From Zea mays (taxonomy: Eukaryota; Streptophyta; Magnoliopsida; Poales; Poaceae): DNA of 64,000 nucleotides. The stretch is taken from the NCBI RefSeq assembly GCF_902167145.1, contig NC_050097.1, positions 142,625,982 through 142,689,981 on the forward strand. Direction: 5' to 3'. Positions 36,233 through 48,726 of the stretch are shown here, in pieces (positions within the stretch are counted from its first letter, which is position 1; each line of letters starts with the position of its first letter). The position numbers were made by a program, and so were the translations under genes. The notes beneath the pieces were generated by a model. The model saw only the letters and a list, made by a program, of their open reading frames with translations. It searched no databases and was not told the origin of the DNA.

Positions 36233-36260
36233 TGAATCCATCATGGCCATGATGGATTCA
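36233..36260. repeat. Perfect 28-bp palindrome in E7 left LTR
   Basis: Arms TGAATCCATCATGG and CCATGATGGATTCA with no spacer. Second copy at 45886-45913. In E1 the same site (59869-59896) has two arm mismatches. Confidence 0.93.
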
Positions 36261-37770
36261 CCATCAAGTTTTATTTTCGAAAACAACCCTCCCACTTTGC
36301 CAAACATCTTTTGTAAAACAAATCCTTTTGTTTTTCTAAAGCAATACTAAGCATAGTAAAACCTTTTTGTAAAAACAGGGTTTCAAGGAGGGTAATCAAG
36401 ATCAAGGAAGGCAATGCAGGAATTGTTTAATCAATCAACTCCTATCACCTAATGCAGCAAGCAAGTGAGAAAGATTTTAAAAACATCAAGAGAGGTGGCA
36501 AATGCACCAGGGCTTGCCTTCGTTAACAGGTGAGTCGGGTTCGGATCCACAAATATCGAAGTAGAAGCAGTTGCCTGCTTGAGAATCCGAGGGTGGTGGT
36601 GTCCTTTCTTCGGTGACTTCTATTTCTTCTTCACGTTCTAATCATAACCATACATATGTATAAGAATGGATGACATGGGATGCTCATGAGGATGCAAAGA
36701 CAATATAAACTTATTATCTATGTCTTGAATACAACTTTCCTTCACGGAACTCCGAGAATTTAGGGTTTCTGGAGTCGGTAAAGGGGTTCATAGGGCAGGG
36801 GGGGTGGTTTGGGGTTTGGTGATCACACAAGGTCCAAAATAATTCAAACTCTACCCAAGGCTTCTAAATAAGGTGGGGAGTTCATATAAAAATTTTGAAC
36901 AATTTTGACATTACTATTAATACTCTAAAGTTTCAGAACTATTTCTTTAAGCTATTTTAAATTCCTTAAAATTCCCTGTTTAAACTAAAATTCATGAAAC
37001 TATTTTTATTAAATTTTAGGGAAAATAACAAGCCTAGGAAAATTGGTTTCACAATTTTAGGATTTTTCTACATTTTTCCAGGGATTTCTAAAGTTATTCT
37101 GAAAAAGAAAAAGAAAAACACTTCAATAGTATTGGGCTTAAACTGGCTTAGGCGGCCCAACCTCGCGCAGAAGCGCGCTCGCGCACGCGCCCGCGCCTGC
37201 GTTGGCCATCTTGCAGAAGGGCCCTCGGGGTTTCTGGCTAACCGGAAACAGGTCTTGCCACTGTTTACAGAGTCACTGACCGTTTGCATAAACACCCTCC
37301 TATTTCTAATCCTTTGCAGACCGAAGTCCCTGTCGACGAGCGACGCCGGCCCGCGCTCCGGCGAGACTATTCCGGCCAGATGACGCCACGACTGGAGTTC
37401 TCAAGCGACAGGAACCAAATTAGCTACCTATCGCACCTTTCCCCTCACTCAATTTCTGAATTGAAGCTCTACACCCGTCTGCCCACGGTGACCGCGAAAG
37501 CTTATGGAAATTCATTCGTGTTCCCAGTGATTGGTAGGCTTCTAGTTTAATTAAACGGTTTGGAGAGCATCACCAGCATATAGGGACATGAGAACAACGC
37601 GCGAATTGGATGGCGCCTTACCAGAACGGGCAGTCCACGGGGGAGTGGTGTTTTACGGTGGCGGAGACCAATTTGGGGAAAACCCGAATTGCGGAGCTAC
37701 GGTGAGCGAGTGGAGATGAGAGTAGGTGCAATAGCTTGACGATTACATGGCGCAACTATCCCTGCCCTCA

Positions 37771-37778
37771 ATTTATAG
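37771..37778 (-). promoter_or_regulatory. TATA box in E7 left LTR
   Basis: CTATAAAT on the minus strand, just upstream of GAGGGCAGGGATAG. Copy at 47418-47425 and homologue TATAAATT in E1 at 58353-58360. Confidence 0.7.
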
Positions 37779-39073
37779 GCTCCAAGGGCGGACACGGTGA
37801 ATTTCGGATGGCGCGGTGGCGTTCGGAGAATGAAAAGAGTGCTGTTGCAAGAGATAGGTGGCTGTCACCGTGGCGGGGTCACCGGCGAGCACCGGATATG
37901 CACAAGGTGAACTACTGCGACGTGGTAAACCACCGAGGCACGTGGCGCACAGTCGCAAAGTGGCTAACTCCGACGAGCTTATCCGAAGTAGTCGTGATCC
38001 ATGCTTGGTACGGCGGCCGGAGTAAAATAGTGACCGGAGTGCACCCACGCCGCGCTATTTCCTATCCTTATGAGCTATCTGCATCCCACGACGCACGAAT
38101 CGCAACGGCGATGAGGATCGCGGCGCGGGATCACCGGCGGCGAGGGGATCAGAACCTGAGATATTTGGGTGGCACTGTACCATCGAGGAACTTGTTCAGA
38201 GTGTCTGACAGACAATGTTTAAGCCTCTTTTTCTCTGATTTTCAAATGGAAACACACCCAGTGACCTATAACAAAGTTGTAGTGCTATAATCCAACTATA
38301 ACTTTGCTATGATGTGTTCTCACAAAAAGTCACTGGATCCCCTTCAAAATCGAGCTCAAAGTTCATCTCATAACACTGTCACTCTGAATTTCAGACCTTA
38401 AGCAGCCTGACAGTCCATCTTTAGGCTCATTTATCTCAGAATTCTCCATAACAACTATGCTCACTCTCTTAAGCAAAGTTGTTCTCCTATAATTGGGTTA
38501 CAATTTTGATGTGGTGACCTAGGGCAAATTCTCAATAATTTGGAAGATCCAATGCTCCAAAGTTGAGCCCTCAACACTGAATTTCAGACTTAGCCTCTAT
38601 CGTGCTTAAGAGGTGATTTTTGCAATTTGGTCCAAAACTTAGGGTTTGGCTTGCAAATTCACATATATGTGACCCACATGATTTAAGATACTTATTTAAC
38701 TTGGTTTTTGCACTTTAGCCCAAAAGTGGACTAATTTTGCACATAGGCCCCTAGGGTTTAGTTCGAGGGTTCCAATTAGGGTTTCTGGTATCCCAAGGGT
38801 ATAAATGTGACTCCACTTTGTTTTTGGGGATATTTTATGACTCTTTCCCTAAAGTCTTTAGGTTTTCTCATCTTAGGTTAAGTTTTACCCCTTTACTCCC
38901 TATTTAGGATTAAGTTTCCTATCCAGGGTTCTATTTGCAAAAACACTTAAAACAATGCAACTTGTTTGAAATTTTTGCCTAGTGAATGCACTCTAGGTGT
39001 GTCAAACATATGCAATGCCAATGCTATGATGTCATGCTCAAGTTTTAGTTATAGTAACACCAGGGGTGTTACA

Positions 39074-39086
39074 TCCTTCCCCCCAT
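39074..39086 (-). other. E7 polypurine tract
   Basis: ATGGGGGGAAGGA on the minus strand directly before TGTAACACC of the 3' LTR. The palindrome-like AATCTCGGGACGAGATTC block stands just upstream. Confidence 0.88.
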
Positions 39087-39224
39087 AAAAGAATCTCGTC
39101 CCGAGATTAAAAGTCTTAGGGTAAGTAATGGAAAAGGAAACGCGGAATACTTTTATTTCCTTATTTTTGGTACAAGGCAGGGGTGATGTGGGGGTTTCTT
39201 CTTTATTACATAGTTATACAGGCT

Positions 39225-42200
39225 TTACAATTTACATGAGGCTAAAAAGCCTGGGAAATTCTTATCTAAAAAGTCTTGAGTTTCCCATGTAGCCTCATCT
39301 TCAGAATGCTGGTTCCACTGTATCTTATAAAACTTGAGAGTTTTTCTCCGGGTAACCCTGTCCTTTTGATCCAAGACTCGAATAGGATGCTCAGAATATG
39401 TCAAGTCCGGCTCAAGGACAACATCTGTTACTTCAACGGTTCGATCGGGAATCCGAAGACACTTCTTCAATTGTGACACATGGAACACATTATGCACAGC
39501 TGACAAGGTTTCGGGTAGTTGGAGTCGGTATGCCACTGGTCCATATCTTTCCAGAATAAGAAAAGGACCAATATATCGTGGTGCAAGCTTCCCTTTAACC
39601 CCAAAACGCGATACTCCCTTCATTGGTGAGACTTTCAGGTAGACATAGTCTCCTTCCAGGAAATATAAGGTTATTCGCCGTTTGTCTGCATAACTCTTTT
39701 GACGAGCTTGAGCCTTCTTCATATTATGAATAATTTTCTGAACCTTTTCTTCGACCTCTTTCACCATATCAGGCCTAAAGAAGTACCTTTCTCCAGGTTC
39801 AGACCAATTTAGCGGAGTACGACATCGACGTCCATATAAAGCTTCAAAGGGTGCCATCTTGATACTTTCTTGATAGCTATTATTATATGAAAACTCCGCC
39901 AAAGGCAAACATTCATCCCATTTCTGTGAGAAGTCCAGAACACATGCCCGCAGCATATCTTCAAGTATCTGGTTCACTCTCTCAGTTTGTCCACTGGTTT
40001 GAGGATGATAGGCCGAACTGTGGAGTAGTTTAGTACCCAGGAATCTATGAAGTTCTTCCCAGAATTTGGATACAAATTGTGGTCCACGATCCGACACTAT
40101 AGTCTTTGGAACACCATGCAAACTGAGAATACGGGCGATGTACAACTCCGCATAGGTAATGACGGGGTATTTTACCTTGACAGGGAGGAAGTGGGCGATC
40201 TTGGTAAGTCGATCAATGATAACCCAGATCGAGTCATACCCTTTGGCCGTCCTGGGCAATCCCACAATAAAGTCCATACTTATGTCTTCCCATTTCCATG
40301 TTGGGATCAGCAAAGATTGTAATGGACCAGCAGTTTTCATGTGTATGGCCTTGACACGTCTACAAGTGTCACATTTAGCCACATAACGTGCAATTTCAAT
40401 TTTCATCTTCGTCCACCAGTAGTGTTGCTTTAGATCATGATACATCTTAGTGCTTCCCGGATGAATAGAATACCGACTAAGATGCGCTTCATCTAAGATT
40501 TGCTGGCGGAGTTCTTCATTCTTTGGCACTATTATGCGGTTATTAAACCATAGCACACCTTGATCGTCTTCCTTGAAACATTTGGCTACTCCAGCCCTTA
40601 TCTTCTCTCGTATGTGCTTCATACCCATATTATCCTTTTGAGCATCAATTATCCTTGGCAAAATGATTGACTCAAGCTTTAGCTGATTTAGAGTCCCTTG
40701 TTGGATTATCCCCAGGTTTAGCTTTTCCATTTCTTGACACAAAGTGTTGTCAGAGGTCTTCACCATAAGACAGTGGCAGGAAGCCTTACGGCTCAGTGCA
40801 TCTGCCACCACATTGGCTTTGCCTGGGTGATAATGGATTTCCAGTTCATAGTCCTTGATAATCTCAAGCCATCGTCTTTGCCTCATATTTAATTCGGACT
40901 GGGTGAAAATGTACTTCAAACTTTTATGATCTGTATATATGTGACAGATATTTCCCAGCAAATAGTGACGCCAAATCTTCAGGGCATGAACCACAGCAGC
41001 TAGCTCCAGATCATGAGTTGGGTAATGCTCCTCATGTCGGCACAACTGCCTTGAAGCATATGCAATTACTCGGCCCTCTTGCATTAATACACAGCCGAGT
41101 CCACTGCCTGACGCATCACAATATACATCAAAAGGCTTAGTGATGTCCGGTTGAGCTAATACCGGAGCAGTGGTTAATAATGTCTTCAATTGCTCAAAGG
41201 CTTCATTACACTTAGAAGACCAATTGAACTTAATGTCATTCTTCAATAAACTTGTGATTGGCTTCACAAGCTTAGAAAAATCTGGTATGAATCTGCGATA
41301 ATATCCAGCTAGTCCCAGAAAACTCCGGACTTGGTGAACAGTGGTTGGGGGTTTCCACTCTCGAATATCTTTGACCTTGCTAGGATCTACCGCAATTCCT
41401 TTAGCCGATAACACGTGCCCCAAAAATTGAATTTCCTCCAGCCAGAACGCGCACTTGCTGAACTTGGCATACAGCTGATGTTCCCTCAGGCGCGTCAATA
41501 CAATCCGTAGATGCTGAGCATGGTCCTCTTCATTTTTAGAATATATCAAGATATCGTCGATGAAGACTACCATGAACTTGTCCAACTCGGGCATGAACAC
41601 CGAGTTCATCAAATAGGTGAAGTGGGCAGGAGCATTTGTAAGCCCGAAAGACATTACCAGGTATTCAAACAATCCGTACCGCGTAGTAAACGCGGTCTTC
41701 GGTATATCCTCGGGCCGAATACGGATTTGGTGATAGCCCGACCTGAGATCAATTTTGGAAAATACCCTTGCCCCAGTCAGTTGATCAAATAAGATGTCGA
41801 TCCTTGGAAGAGGGTACTTATTCTTGATGGTGACCTCATTCAGGGGTCGATAATCCACGCACATTCGCAAGGTTTGATCCTTCTTCTTAACAAAAATGGC
41901 GGGGCAACCCCATGAAGACGAGCTTGGCCGGATGAAGCCCTTATTCAGTAGATCTTGTAATTGAATCTTCAATTCCGCCAACTCATTAGGGGGCATACGG
42001 TACGATCTTCGGGAGATGGGAGCCGTACCGGGCTTTAGCTCAATTACGAATTCTACATCTCTTTCAGGGGGCAGTCCAGGCAAATCTTCCGGAAATACAT
42101 CTGGAAACTCACATACTACCGGAATGTTCTTGATCTCCGGTACAATGGCTTCATATATTCTACCAGAAGCTTTGGCTGGATTGGTTACGGGGAGAGACAA

Positions 42201-42842
42201 AAGAATCTCTTCTTGATTATAGCTCAACCTGACGGTTCTGAGTTCAGTGTTGAGAATTGCCTTGTGTTGGGTTAACCAATTCATACCCAAAATTACATCT
42301 ATATCCTGGCCTTTCAGAACAATCATGTTAGCAGGAAAGTTCCGTCCGGCCATTGTTACTGGCACTTCATAGGCCACTTCTCTAGTAAAAATGTGTCCCC
42401 CAGGTGAATGAATTTTAAATCCCTCTTTTGATTCATGGCATGCAATGTGATGTTGCTCCACAAATTTCTTGCTAATGAACGTATGCGAAGCACTAGAATC
42501 AAAAAGAATAATTGCAGGGTGACTGGCCACGGGAAACGTACCCATCATCACCGGCTCTCCTTCCGGTGTAGTGGCCACTTGGGTGTAATATACACGCCCC
42601 GTCTTCTTTGTATTTTTCCCCACAGCATTTCCTTTGGGCTGAGCTGATCTCCCAGATCCTTGCGGAGCATTTGGTTGATTTTGCTTTGGATATGGGCAGT
42701 CTTTGATGAAATGTCCCGACTTGCCGCAACTAAAACACCTAGTTGAGGAGCTAGGCAAGGCAGGGAATCGAGTGCCTGGGGCACCCGACTGATTTGGGGT
42801 AGTGGGGGTATTGTTGGGGCGAATAATAATTGGCTGTTTCAA
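39225..42842 (-). CDS. pol: E7 pol: zinc knuckle, protease, RT, RNase H, integrase, chromodomain
   Basis: A 1205-residue open frame. A CCHC knuckle is at residues 36-49 ([14 protein letters not shown]). The protease region lies near 100-240, but its active site reads FDSSAS at 114-119, where E1 has FDSGAS. RT is at about 255-480 with FIDD at 427-430. RNase H is near 570-690. Integrase has its HHCC finger near 787-827 and core residues D857, D918 and E954. [12 protein letters not shown] motif is near 1084. A chromodomain-like segment is at about 1157-1192 ([20 protein letters not shown]), typical of chromoviruses, which use it to find chromatin. No ATG opens the frame: it continues gag, separated by a one-base deletion near 42865. 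The protein would replicate and integrate the element, but the protease change and frameshift make autonomy doubtful. Confidence 0.93.
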   Translation of the reverse strand: MKQPIIIRPNNTPTTPNQSGAPGTRFPALPSSSTRCFSCGKSGHFIKDCPYPKQNQPNAPQGSGRSAQPKGNAVGKNTKKTGRVYYTQVATTPEGEPVMMGTFPVASHPAIILFDSSASHTFISKKFVEQHHIACHESKEGFKIHSPGGHIFTREVAYEVPVTMAGRNFPANMIVLKGQDIDVILGMNWLTQHKAILNTELRTVRLSYNQEEILLSLPVTNPAKASGRIYEAIVPEIKNIPVVCEFPDVFPEDLPGLPPERDVEFVIELKPGTAPISRRSYRMPPNELAELKIQLQDLLNKGFIRPSSSSWGCPAIFVKKKDQTLRMCVDYRPLNEVTIKNKYPLPRIDILFDQLTGARVFSKIDLRSGYHQIRIRPEDIPKTAFTTRYGLFEYLVMSFGLTNAPAHFTYLMNSVFMPELDKFMVVFIDDILIYSKNEEDHAQHLRIVLTRLREHQLYAKFSKCAFWLEEIQFLGHVLSAKGIAVDPSKVKDIREWKPPTTVHQVRSFLGLAGYYRRFIPDFSKLVKPITSLLKNDIKFNWSSKCNEAFEQLKTLLTTAPVLAQPDITKPFDVYCDASGSGLGCVLMQEGRVIAYASRQLCRHEEHYPTHDLELAAVVHALKIWRHYLLGNICHIYTDHKSLKYIFTQSELNMRQRRWLEIIKDYELEIHYHPGKANVVADALSRKASCHCLMVKTSDNTLCQEMEKLNLGIIQQGTLNQLKLESIILPRIIDAQKDNMGMKHIREKIRAGVAKCFKEDDQGVLWFNNRIIVPKNEELRQQILDEAHLSRYSIHPGSTKMYHDLKQHYWWTKMKIEIARYVAKCDTCRRVKAIHMKTAGPLQSLLIPTWKWEDISMDFIVGLPRTAKGYDSIWVIIDRLTKIAHFLPVKVKYPVITYAELYIARILSLHGVPKTIVSDRGPQFVSKFWEELHRFLGTKLLHSSAYHPQTSGQTERVNQILEDMLRACVLDFSQKWDECLPLAEFSYNNSYQESIKMAPFEALYGRRCRTPLNWSEPGERYFFRPDMVKEVEEKVQKIIHNMKKAQARQKSYADKRRITLYFLEGDYVYLKVSPMKGVSRFGVKGKLAPRYIGPFLILERYGPVAYRLQLPETLSAVHNVFHVSQLKKCLRIPDRTVEVTDVVLEPDLTYSEHPIRVLDQKDRVTRRKTLKFYKIQWNQHSEDEATWETQDFLDKNFPGFLASCKL

Positions 42843-43693
42843 AGGGAATGAGGGTGGACGAGAAAAGTGCGATTTTGGCTTGAAGGCCGGATCACAAACC
42901 GTTGCCTCTTCGCCTGGCCCTGATTAGGCTTCTCACCACTGAATCCCTTATTCTTCCCAGAACTTGCGTATTTTGCTTCAACAGATAAGGCTGTGCTGAC
43001 AGCCTTCCCATACGTCAAGTCAATACAAGCAGCCATCTTCCTCTGTAGCCGATCATTTAGTCCTCTAATAAAACAGTTCTTCTTCTTTAAATCAGTATTC
43101 ACCTGGTCGATGGCATACTGCGACAGGTGATTAAACTTGTTGAGATATTGATTAACGGTATCTCCCCCTTGTTTTAACTTCATAAATTCTTCTTGTTTCA
43201 TATGCAGTACCCCTTCAGGTATATAGTGCTCACGGAATGCCACTTTAAATTCCTCCCAGGTAACTTGATGATTGGCCGGCTGAACGGCCACGAAATTTCC
43301 CCACCAGGTACTGGCAGGACCACGTAGTTGTTGTGCTGCGAATAACGGCTTCTGCGTCTCTGAACAACGGAGAAGACCAAACTTTTGTTCAATAACCCGT
43401 ATCCACTCATCGGCTTCTAGTGGATCTTCAGCTTTGACGAATAGGGGTGGACGGGTTTCAGAGAAGTCCAGATAGGTGGTTTCACGGGGGCCTTGCTGAT
43501 AACCCCTTCCTGCCTGCTGCTGGAATTGCTGTTGACCCGCCATTTCCCTAAGAAAGCGGGTATTGTCTGCGGTGGCATTTACTAAGGCGGCAATCGCCTC
43601 GGCCAATGTGGGAGGAACCGGAGGTGGGTTTGGGGTAACATCCCTTCCCCCAGAAGTTCCTGCTGCGTCCTGTCCTCGAGTCCTGGTCGGCAT
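42839..43693 (-). pseudogene. gag: E7 gag, terminated early by a frameshift
   Basis: Starts at ATG 43693, immediately after TTTGCCACAG. The gag domain covers about residues 60-220 (ETTYLDFSETRPPLFVKAED, LKQGGDTVNQYLNKFNHLSQ). After ...SSQNR the frame shifts relative to E1, where the same region is one base longer and open, and a stop follows at 42839. The zinc knuckle therefore lies in the pol frame. A programmed shift cannot be excluded, but E1 has no such break at that point, so a mutation is more likely. Confidence 0.85.
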
Positions 43694-43703
43694 CTGTGGC
43701 AAA
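43694..43703 (-). other. Splice-acceptor-like tract before E7 gag
   Basis: TTTGCCACAG abuts the gag ATG. E1 has a longer pyrimidine tract ending CTCAG at the same place. Together with donor-like sites in the LTR this suggests a spliced leader that skips orf0. This is inferred, not shown. Confidence 0.35.
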
Positions 43704-43876
43704 GAACATTTGAAGTAAACATAATATGCCAGAGAAACCTTCCATTTTACATTACTATAAAAACTAATGATACAGACTCGATATTACATAACAGGATACA
43801 TTACCCATTATACAAAAGTTCAACCTATTATACAACAATACAACCTACAATACACTACTCTACTTCTATTACACCA

Positions 43877-44461
43877 TTAGTCTTGCTTCCCATTACTCTT
43901 GGCGGCCTCGTCGTCAGGTGTGGGAGTCCAGACATCAACCAACCTCAAGGAAGGAGGGGGCTCAAAAAGGTCTAACTCCCCACCCAGCGCGCGTCCCGCA
44001 ACGTGAGAGGGTCCGGCTTCCGCCTCAGCGGGGTGTGCAGGTGCACTAGGGTGTAATTGCGAGTATAGTACATGGACTTCCTCATGCAACGTATTGCAAT
44101 AGACCTGCAGGTTGTCGACAGTTGAGCTAAGTTCTTTAATTCGGGCCTGAGCCCTTGCTTCCTTAGCACATGCCAGCAAACGGGACTGTACTGCCCAGTC
44201 AAGTGCTAAGTCCCGATCAGCAAGCTGATCCTGCAGGTGACGGATGTCCCTTCTCAGTTCATTTATTCTATCTCCGTCGGCGACCCAAGCATTGGTCCGG
44301 TGTTGCAGCGCTGCTTGAAGTCGACTCACTCGGGCTTCAAGATCTCCTATGGGGTCATTACTCCCACTGCTACTGCTTTCATGTCGAGGGGCCAGTTGAT
44401 GCCGGGGCACTCCAATTGGTCCAGTGGACTTGCGTGCCGTTAGCCTTGTGCGTGGTGGCAT
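43877..44461 (-). CDS. orf0 of E7: coiled-coil protein upstream of gag
   Basis: 195 residues from ATG 44461 (MPPRTRLTARKSTGP); an in-frame extension to 44554 lacks homology with E1 and is excluded. The basic head, SSSGSNDPIGDLEARV block, long heptad-like middle and YCNTLHEEVHVLY motif match the E1 protein. The tail is acidic. It is intact here despite defects in gag and protease. Function unknown. Confidence 0.75.
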   Translation of the reverse strand: MPPRTRLTARKSTGPIGVPRHQLAPRHESSSSGSNDPIGDLEARVSRLQAALQHRTNAWVADGDRINELRRDIRHLQDQLADRDLALDWAVQSRLLACAKEARAQARIKELSSTVDNLQVYCNTLHEEVHVLYSQLHPSAPAHPAEAEAGPSHVAGRALGGELDLFEPPPSLRLVDVWTPTPDDEAAKSNGKQD

Positions 44462-44684
44462 CTTTCTACGGGGGAAAATGTTATTAGTATAATTCTTAGC
44501 ATGATGCATGTGTAAGTACAGAATCAACCTTAGTCGATTCAACCTTCTATACATTGCACTCTTCCTATCTGGTCTTTAAGATAGACTCTTCAGAATACTT
44601 AGATAAGAAGAGAAAAGAGTTTTTAGGTAAGACCTTTGAAAATCCTTTTGAAGATGCCTCATAATATCTGCAAAGAAGGGCTAC

Positions 44685-44696
44685 GCTCCGATACCA
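44685..44696 (-). other. E7 primer-binding site (initiator Met tRNA)
   Basis: TGGTATCGGAGC on the minus strand, two bases from the 5' LTR end. Confidence 0.9.
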
Positions 44697-45885
44697 GCTG
44701 TGACGGAACCTCCCAAGTAATTAGGCCCACCTACAGTTGTCCTGGTCCAACGGACCTCAGACAACCCTGTAGGTGCCCCTGAACTACTTGACAAGCTCGG
44801 TATCTTTCCTTACCTCACCAGGAACGATTCACCCGTCTTGCAGACATTACAGAACATTGGAGATAAAGAATTGCGGAAGCGATTACATAACTTACATTTA
44901 TTTAAAAGCAAGCTCAAGTTGTTTTATTACAGACCAGAACTAAGAGCGAGTGCTGAGTAGTAATATTATACAAACCAAGGGAGGCAAAAACTCCTCCCGA
45001 TAAGCTTTAAGCAAAAGAACCTATGTGGAGGACCAAGTCCTCCCGCACTTCAGTCTTGTTTTTCATCATGGGGAACCACCTTGGCACAGAAGCAGCAGAA
45101 ATCTGCTACTTCCTCACCTAAAAACAACGAAGGGATAAACCCTGAGTATGGAATTACTCAGCAAGTCTTACCCGACTAAAGAAAAGACTCTCAAGGGTAT
45201 GCTGGTTATATGGGAGTCAAGGTAAGGCTTTTCAATAACCAAAGACTCTGTTTTGCAGAAATGCTTACTAAAGTGGATCCTTAAAAATCCAATTTTATTT
45301 GTCAGGTTAAGTACAATTACCTGCAACTAGAGTTCTTTCTACCCTAGTTCAATCACTGGTCCTGTACTAGCCAATTTCTTAACAAAAACCCATCATCTTT
45401 AGTGGAATGCTACGTGTAGGGCAGTGACCAAGTCTTCATAACCGCGAAGGTACGGCGATCCGAATCGATTATACTCAGCTGAGGATCTCCAATCACACGA
45501 CATATGTAGCACTTAACCCTTGCATATGTCAACCCGCCACCGGGTTCTTAAGACCAGATCAGGTTCACGCAAACCGAGAGCACAGATACACCACCGTCCA
45601 GCCTCTTGCCACGGAGGGTACACGCTACTCTCGCCACCGCTCCACGCCCATTTCGTGTTATCTTATTCTGGCCTTAGTCTGCCCGAGGCAAGGCTTACCC
45701 ATGACGAGGCATGTGACCAGCTAAAGGGTCCTCGATCATCAAGCCTACATCGAGACGGTCCTTAATCGACTCAGACGGAGACACTACACTGAGACTCTCT
45801 TCTCGTGCAAGTCACCCGCCCGGTCTCAGCTTAATCTTTTAACCCAAAAACTTGGTACCTGGCAGAGGTACATCTTTTCCGATGT

Positions 45886-45913
45886 TGAATCCATCATGGC
45901 CATGATGGATTCA
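45886..45913. repeat. Perfect 28-bp palindrome in E7 5' LTR
   Basis: Same sequence as 36233-36260. It lies downstream of the TATA box and so within the transcript leader (R/U5). Confidence 0.93.
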
Positions 45914-47417
45914 CCATCAAGTTTTATTTTCGAAAACAACCCTCCCACTTTGCCAAACATCTTTTGTAAAACAAATCCTTTTGTTTTTCTAAAGCAATAC
46001 TAAGCATAGTAAAACCTTTTTGTAAAAACAGGGTTTCAAGGAGGGTAATCAAGATCAAGGAAGGCAATGCAGGAATTGTTTAATCAATCAACTCCTATCA
46101 CCTAATGCAGCAAGCAAGTGAGAAAGATTTTAAAAACATCAAGGGAGGTGGCAAATGCACCGGGGCTTGCCTTCGTTAACAGGTGAGTCGGGTTCGGATC
46201 CACAAATATCGAAGTAGAAGCAGTTGCCTGCTTGAGAATCCGAGGGTGGTGGTGTCCTTTCTTCGGTGACTTCTATTTCTTCTTCACGTTCTAATCATAA
46301 CCATACATATGTATAAGAATGGATGCCATGGGATGCTCATGAGGATGCAAAGACAATTTATTATCTATGTCTTGAATACAACTTTCCTTCACGGAACTCC
46401 GAGAATTTAGGGTTTCCGCAGTCGGTAAAGGGGTTCATAGGGCAGGGGGGGTGGTTTGGGGTTTGGTGATCACACAAGGTCCAAATTAATTCAAACTCTA
46501 CCCAAGGCTTCTAAATAAGGTGGGGAGTTCATGTAAAAATTTTGAACATTTTTGACATTACTATTAATACTCTAAAATTTCAGAACTATTTCTTTAAGCT
46601 ATTTTAAATTCCTTAAAATTCCCTGATTAAACTAAAATTCATGAAACTATTTTTATTAAATTTTAGGGAAAATAACAAGCCTAGGAAAATTGGTTTCACA
46701 ATTTTAGGATTTTTCTATATTTTTCCAGGGATTTCTAAAGTTATTCTGAAAAAGAAAAAGAAAAACACTTCAATAGTATTGGGCTTAAACTGGCTTAGGC
46801 GGCCCAACCTCGCGCAGAAGCGCGCTCGCGCACGCGCCCGCGCCTGCGTTGGCCATCTTGCAGAAGGGCCCTCGGGGTTTCTGGCTAACCGGAAACAGGT
46901 CTTGCCACTGTTTACAGAGTCACTGACCGTTTGCATAAACACCCTCCTATTTCTAATCCTTTGCAGACCGAAGTCCCTGTCGACGAGCGACGCCGGCCCG
47001 CGCTCCGGCGAGACTATTCCGGCCAGATGACGCCACGACTGGAGTTCTCAAGCGACAGGAACCAAATTAGCTACCTATCGCACCTTTCCCCTCACTCAAT
47101 TTCTGAATTGAAGCTCTACACCTGTCTGCCCACGGTGACCGCGAAAGCTTATGGAAATTCATTCGTGTTCCCAGTGATTGGTGGGCTTCTAGTTTAATTA
47201 AACGGTTTGGAGAGCATCACCAGCATATAGGGACATGAGAACAACGCGCGAATTGGATGGCGCCTTACCAGAACGGGCAGTCCACGGGGGAGTGGTGTTT
47301 TACGGTGGCGGAGACCAATTTGGGGAAAACCCGAATTGCGGAGCTACGGTGAGCGAGTGGAGATGAGAGTAGGTGCAATAGCTTGACGATTACATGGCGC
47401 AACTATCCCTGCCCTCA

Positions 47418-47425
47418 ATTTATAG
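47418..47425 (-). promoter_or_regulatory. TATA box in E7 5' LTR
   Basis: CTATAAAT on the minus strand. Transcription would be expected to start near 47390. Confidence 0.7.
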
Positions 47426-48721
47426 GCTCCAAGGGCGGTGGCCGGTGAATTTTGGATGGCGCGGTGGCGGTCGGAGAATGAAAAGAGTGCTGTTGCAAGA
47501 GATAGGTGGCTGTCACCGTGGCGGGGTCACCGGCGAGCACCGGATATGCACAAGGTGAACTACTGCGACGTGGTAAACCACCGAGGCACGTGGCGCACAG
47601 TCGCGAAGTGGCTAACTCCGACGAGCTTATCCGAAGTGGTCGTGATCCATGCTTGGTACGGCGGCCGGAGTAAAATAGTGACCGGAGTGCACCCACGCCG
47701 CGCTATTTCCTATCCTTATGAGCTATCTGCATCCCACGACGCACGAATCGCAACGGCGACGAGGATCGCGGCGCGAGATCACCGGCGGCGAGGGGATCAG
47801 AACCTGAGATATTTGGGTGGCACTGTACCATCGAGGAACTTGTTTAGAGTGTCTGACAGATAATGTTTAAGCCTCTTTTTCTCTGATTTTCAAATGGAAA
47901 CACACCCAGTGACCTATAACAAAGTCGTAGTGCTATAATCCAACTATAACTTTGCTATGATGTGTTCTCACAAAAAGTCACTGGATCCCCTTCAAAATCG
48001 AGCTCAAAGTTCATCTCATAACACTGTCACTCTGAATTTCAGACCTTAAGCAGCCTGACAGTCCATCTTTAGGCTCATTTATCTCAGAATTCTCCATAAC
48101 AACTATGCTCACTCTCTTAAACAAAGTTGTTCTCCTATAATTGGGTTACAATTTTGATGTGGTGACCTAGGGCAAATTCTCAATAATTTGAAAGATCCAA
48201 TGCTCCAAAGTTGAGCCCTCAACACTGAATTTCAGACTTAGCCTCTATCGTGCTTAAGAGGTGATTTTTGCAATTTGGTCCAAAACTTAGGGTTTGGCTT
48301 GCAAATTCACATATATGTGACCCACATGATTTAAGATACTTATTTAACTTGGTTTTTGCACTTTAGCCCAAAAGTGGACTAATTTTGCACATAGTCCCCT
48401 AGGGTTTAGTTCCAGGGTTCCAATTAGGGTTTCTGGTATCCGAGGGGTATAAATGTGACTCCACTTTGTTTTTGGGGATATTTTATGACTCTTTCCCTAA
48501 AGTCTTTAGGTTTTCTCATCTTAGGTTAAGTTTTACCCCTTTACTCCCTATTTAGGGTTAAGTTTCCTATCGAGGGTTCTATTTGCAAAAACACTTAAAA
48601 CAATGCAACTTGTTTGAAATTTTTGCCTAGTGAATGCACTCTAGGTGTGTCAAACATATGCAATGCCAATGCTATGATGTCATGCTCAAGTTTTAGTTAT
48701 AGTAACACCAGGGGTGTTACA

Positions 48722-48726
48722 ATATC
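48722..48726. repeat. Target-site duplication of E7, right copy (ATATC)
   Basis: Second ATATC, where the antisense exon of A resumes. Confidence 0.95.

Larger units (their letters stand above)
35049..39073 (-). repeat. E7 left LTR (3' LTR of the minus-strand element)
   Basis: 4025 bp, TGTGACGGAACC to GGGGTGTTACA. Contains a TATA box (37771-37778), a perfect 28-bp palindrome (36233-36260) and a GC alternation tract near 37166-37200. ORFs inside it (for example 36994-37383 and 37736-38290) recur in the other LTR and are not supported as genes. Confidence 0.95.
35049..48721 (-). mobile_element. E7: nearly intact Tekay-like chromovirus with orf0
   Basis: 13.67 kb with perfect ATATC duplications, LTRs of 4025 and 4023 bp, an initiator-Met primer site, purine tract, orf0, gag and a 1205-residue pol frame ending in a chromodomain-like segment. 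About 40 substitutions separate the LTRs (~1%), so it is much younger than A and E1. Two defects are visible: a one-base frameshift at the end of gag and a Gly to Ser change in the protease active site. Confidence 0.96.
44699..48721 (-). repeat. E7 right LTR (5' LTR)
   Basis: 4023 bp, about 99% identical to 35049-39073 by eye. TATA box at 47418-47425 (minus), 28-bp palindrome at 45886-45913. This copy would drive E7 transcription leftward. Confidence 0.95.

Noticed and set aside
36994..37383. 129-residue ORF also present at 46641-47030
   Set aside because: Inside both E7 LTRs, low complexity, overlapped by an ORF on the other strand, no homology recognised.
37736..38290. 184-residue plus-strand ORF in E7 left LTR (shorter at 47438-47863)
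   Set aside because: LTR sequence upstream of the E7 TATA box; the two LTR copies differ in ORF length, so there is no sign of selection.
42839..42842. Four-base overlap of gag and pol as programmed re-initiation
   Set aside because: The pol frame opens with no ATG there, and E1 shows one continuous frame through this region; a one-base deletion is the simpler explanation.
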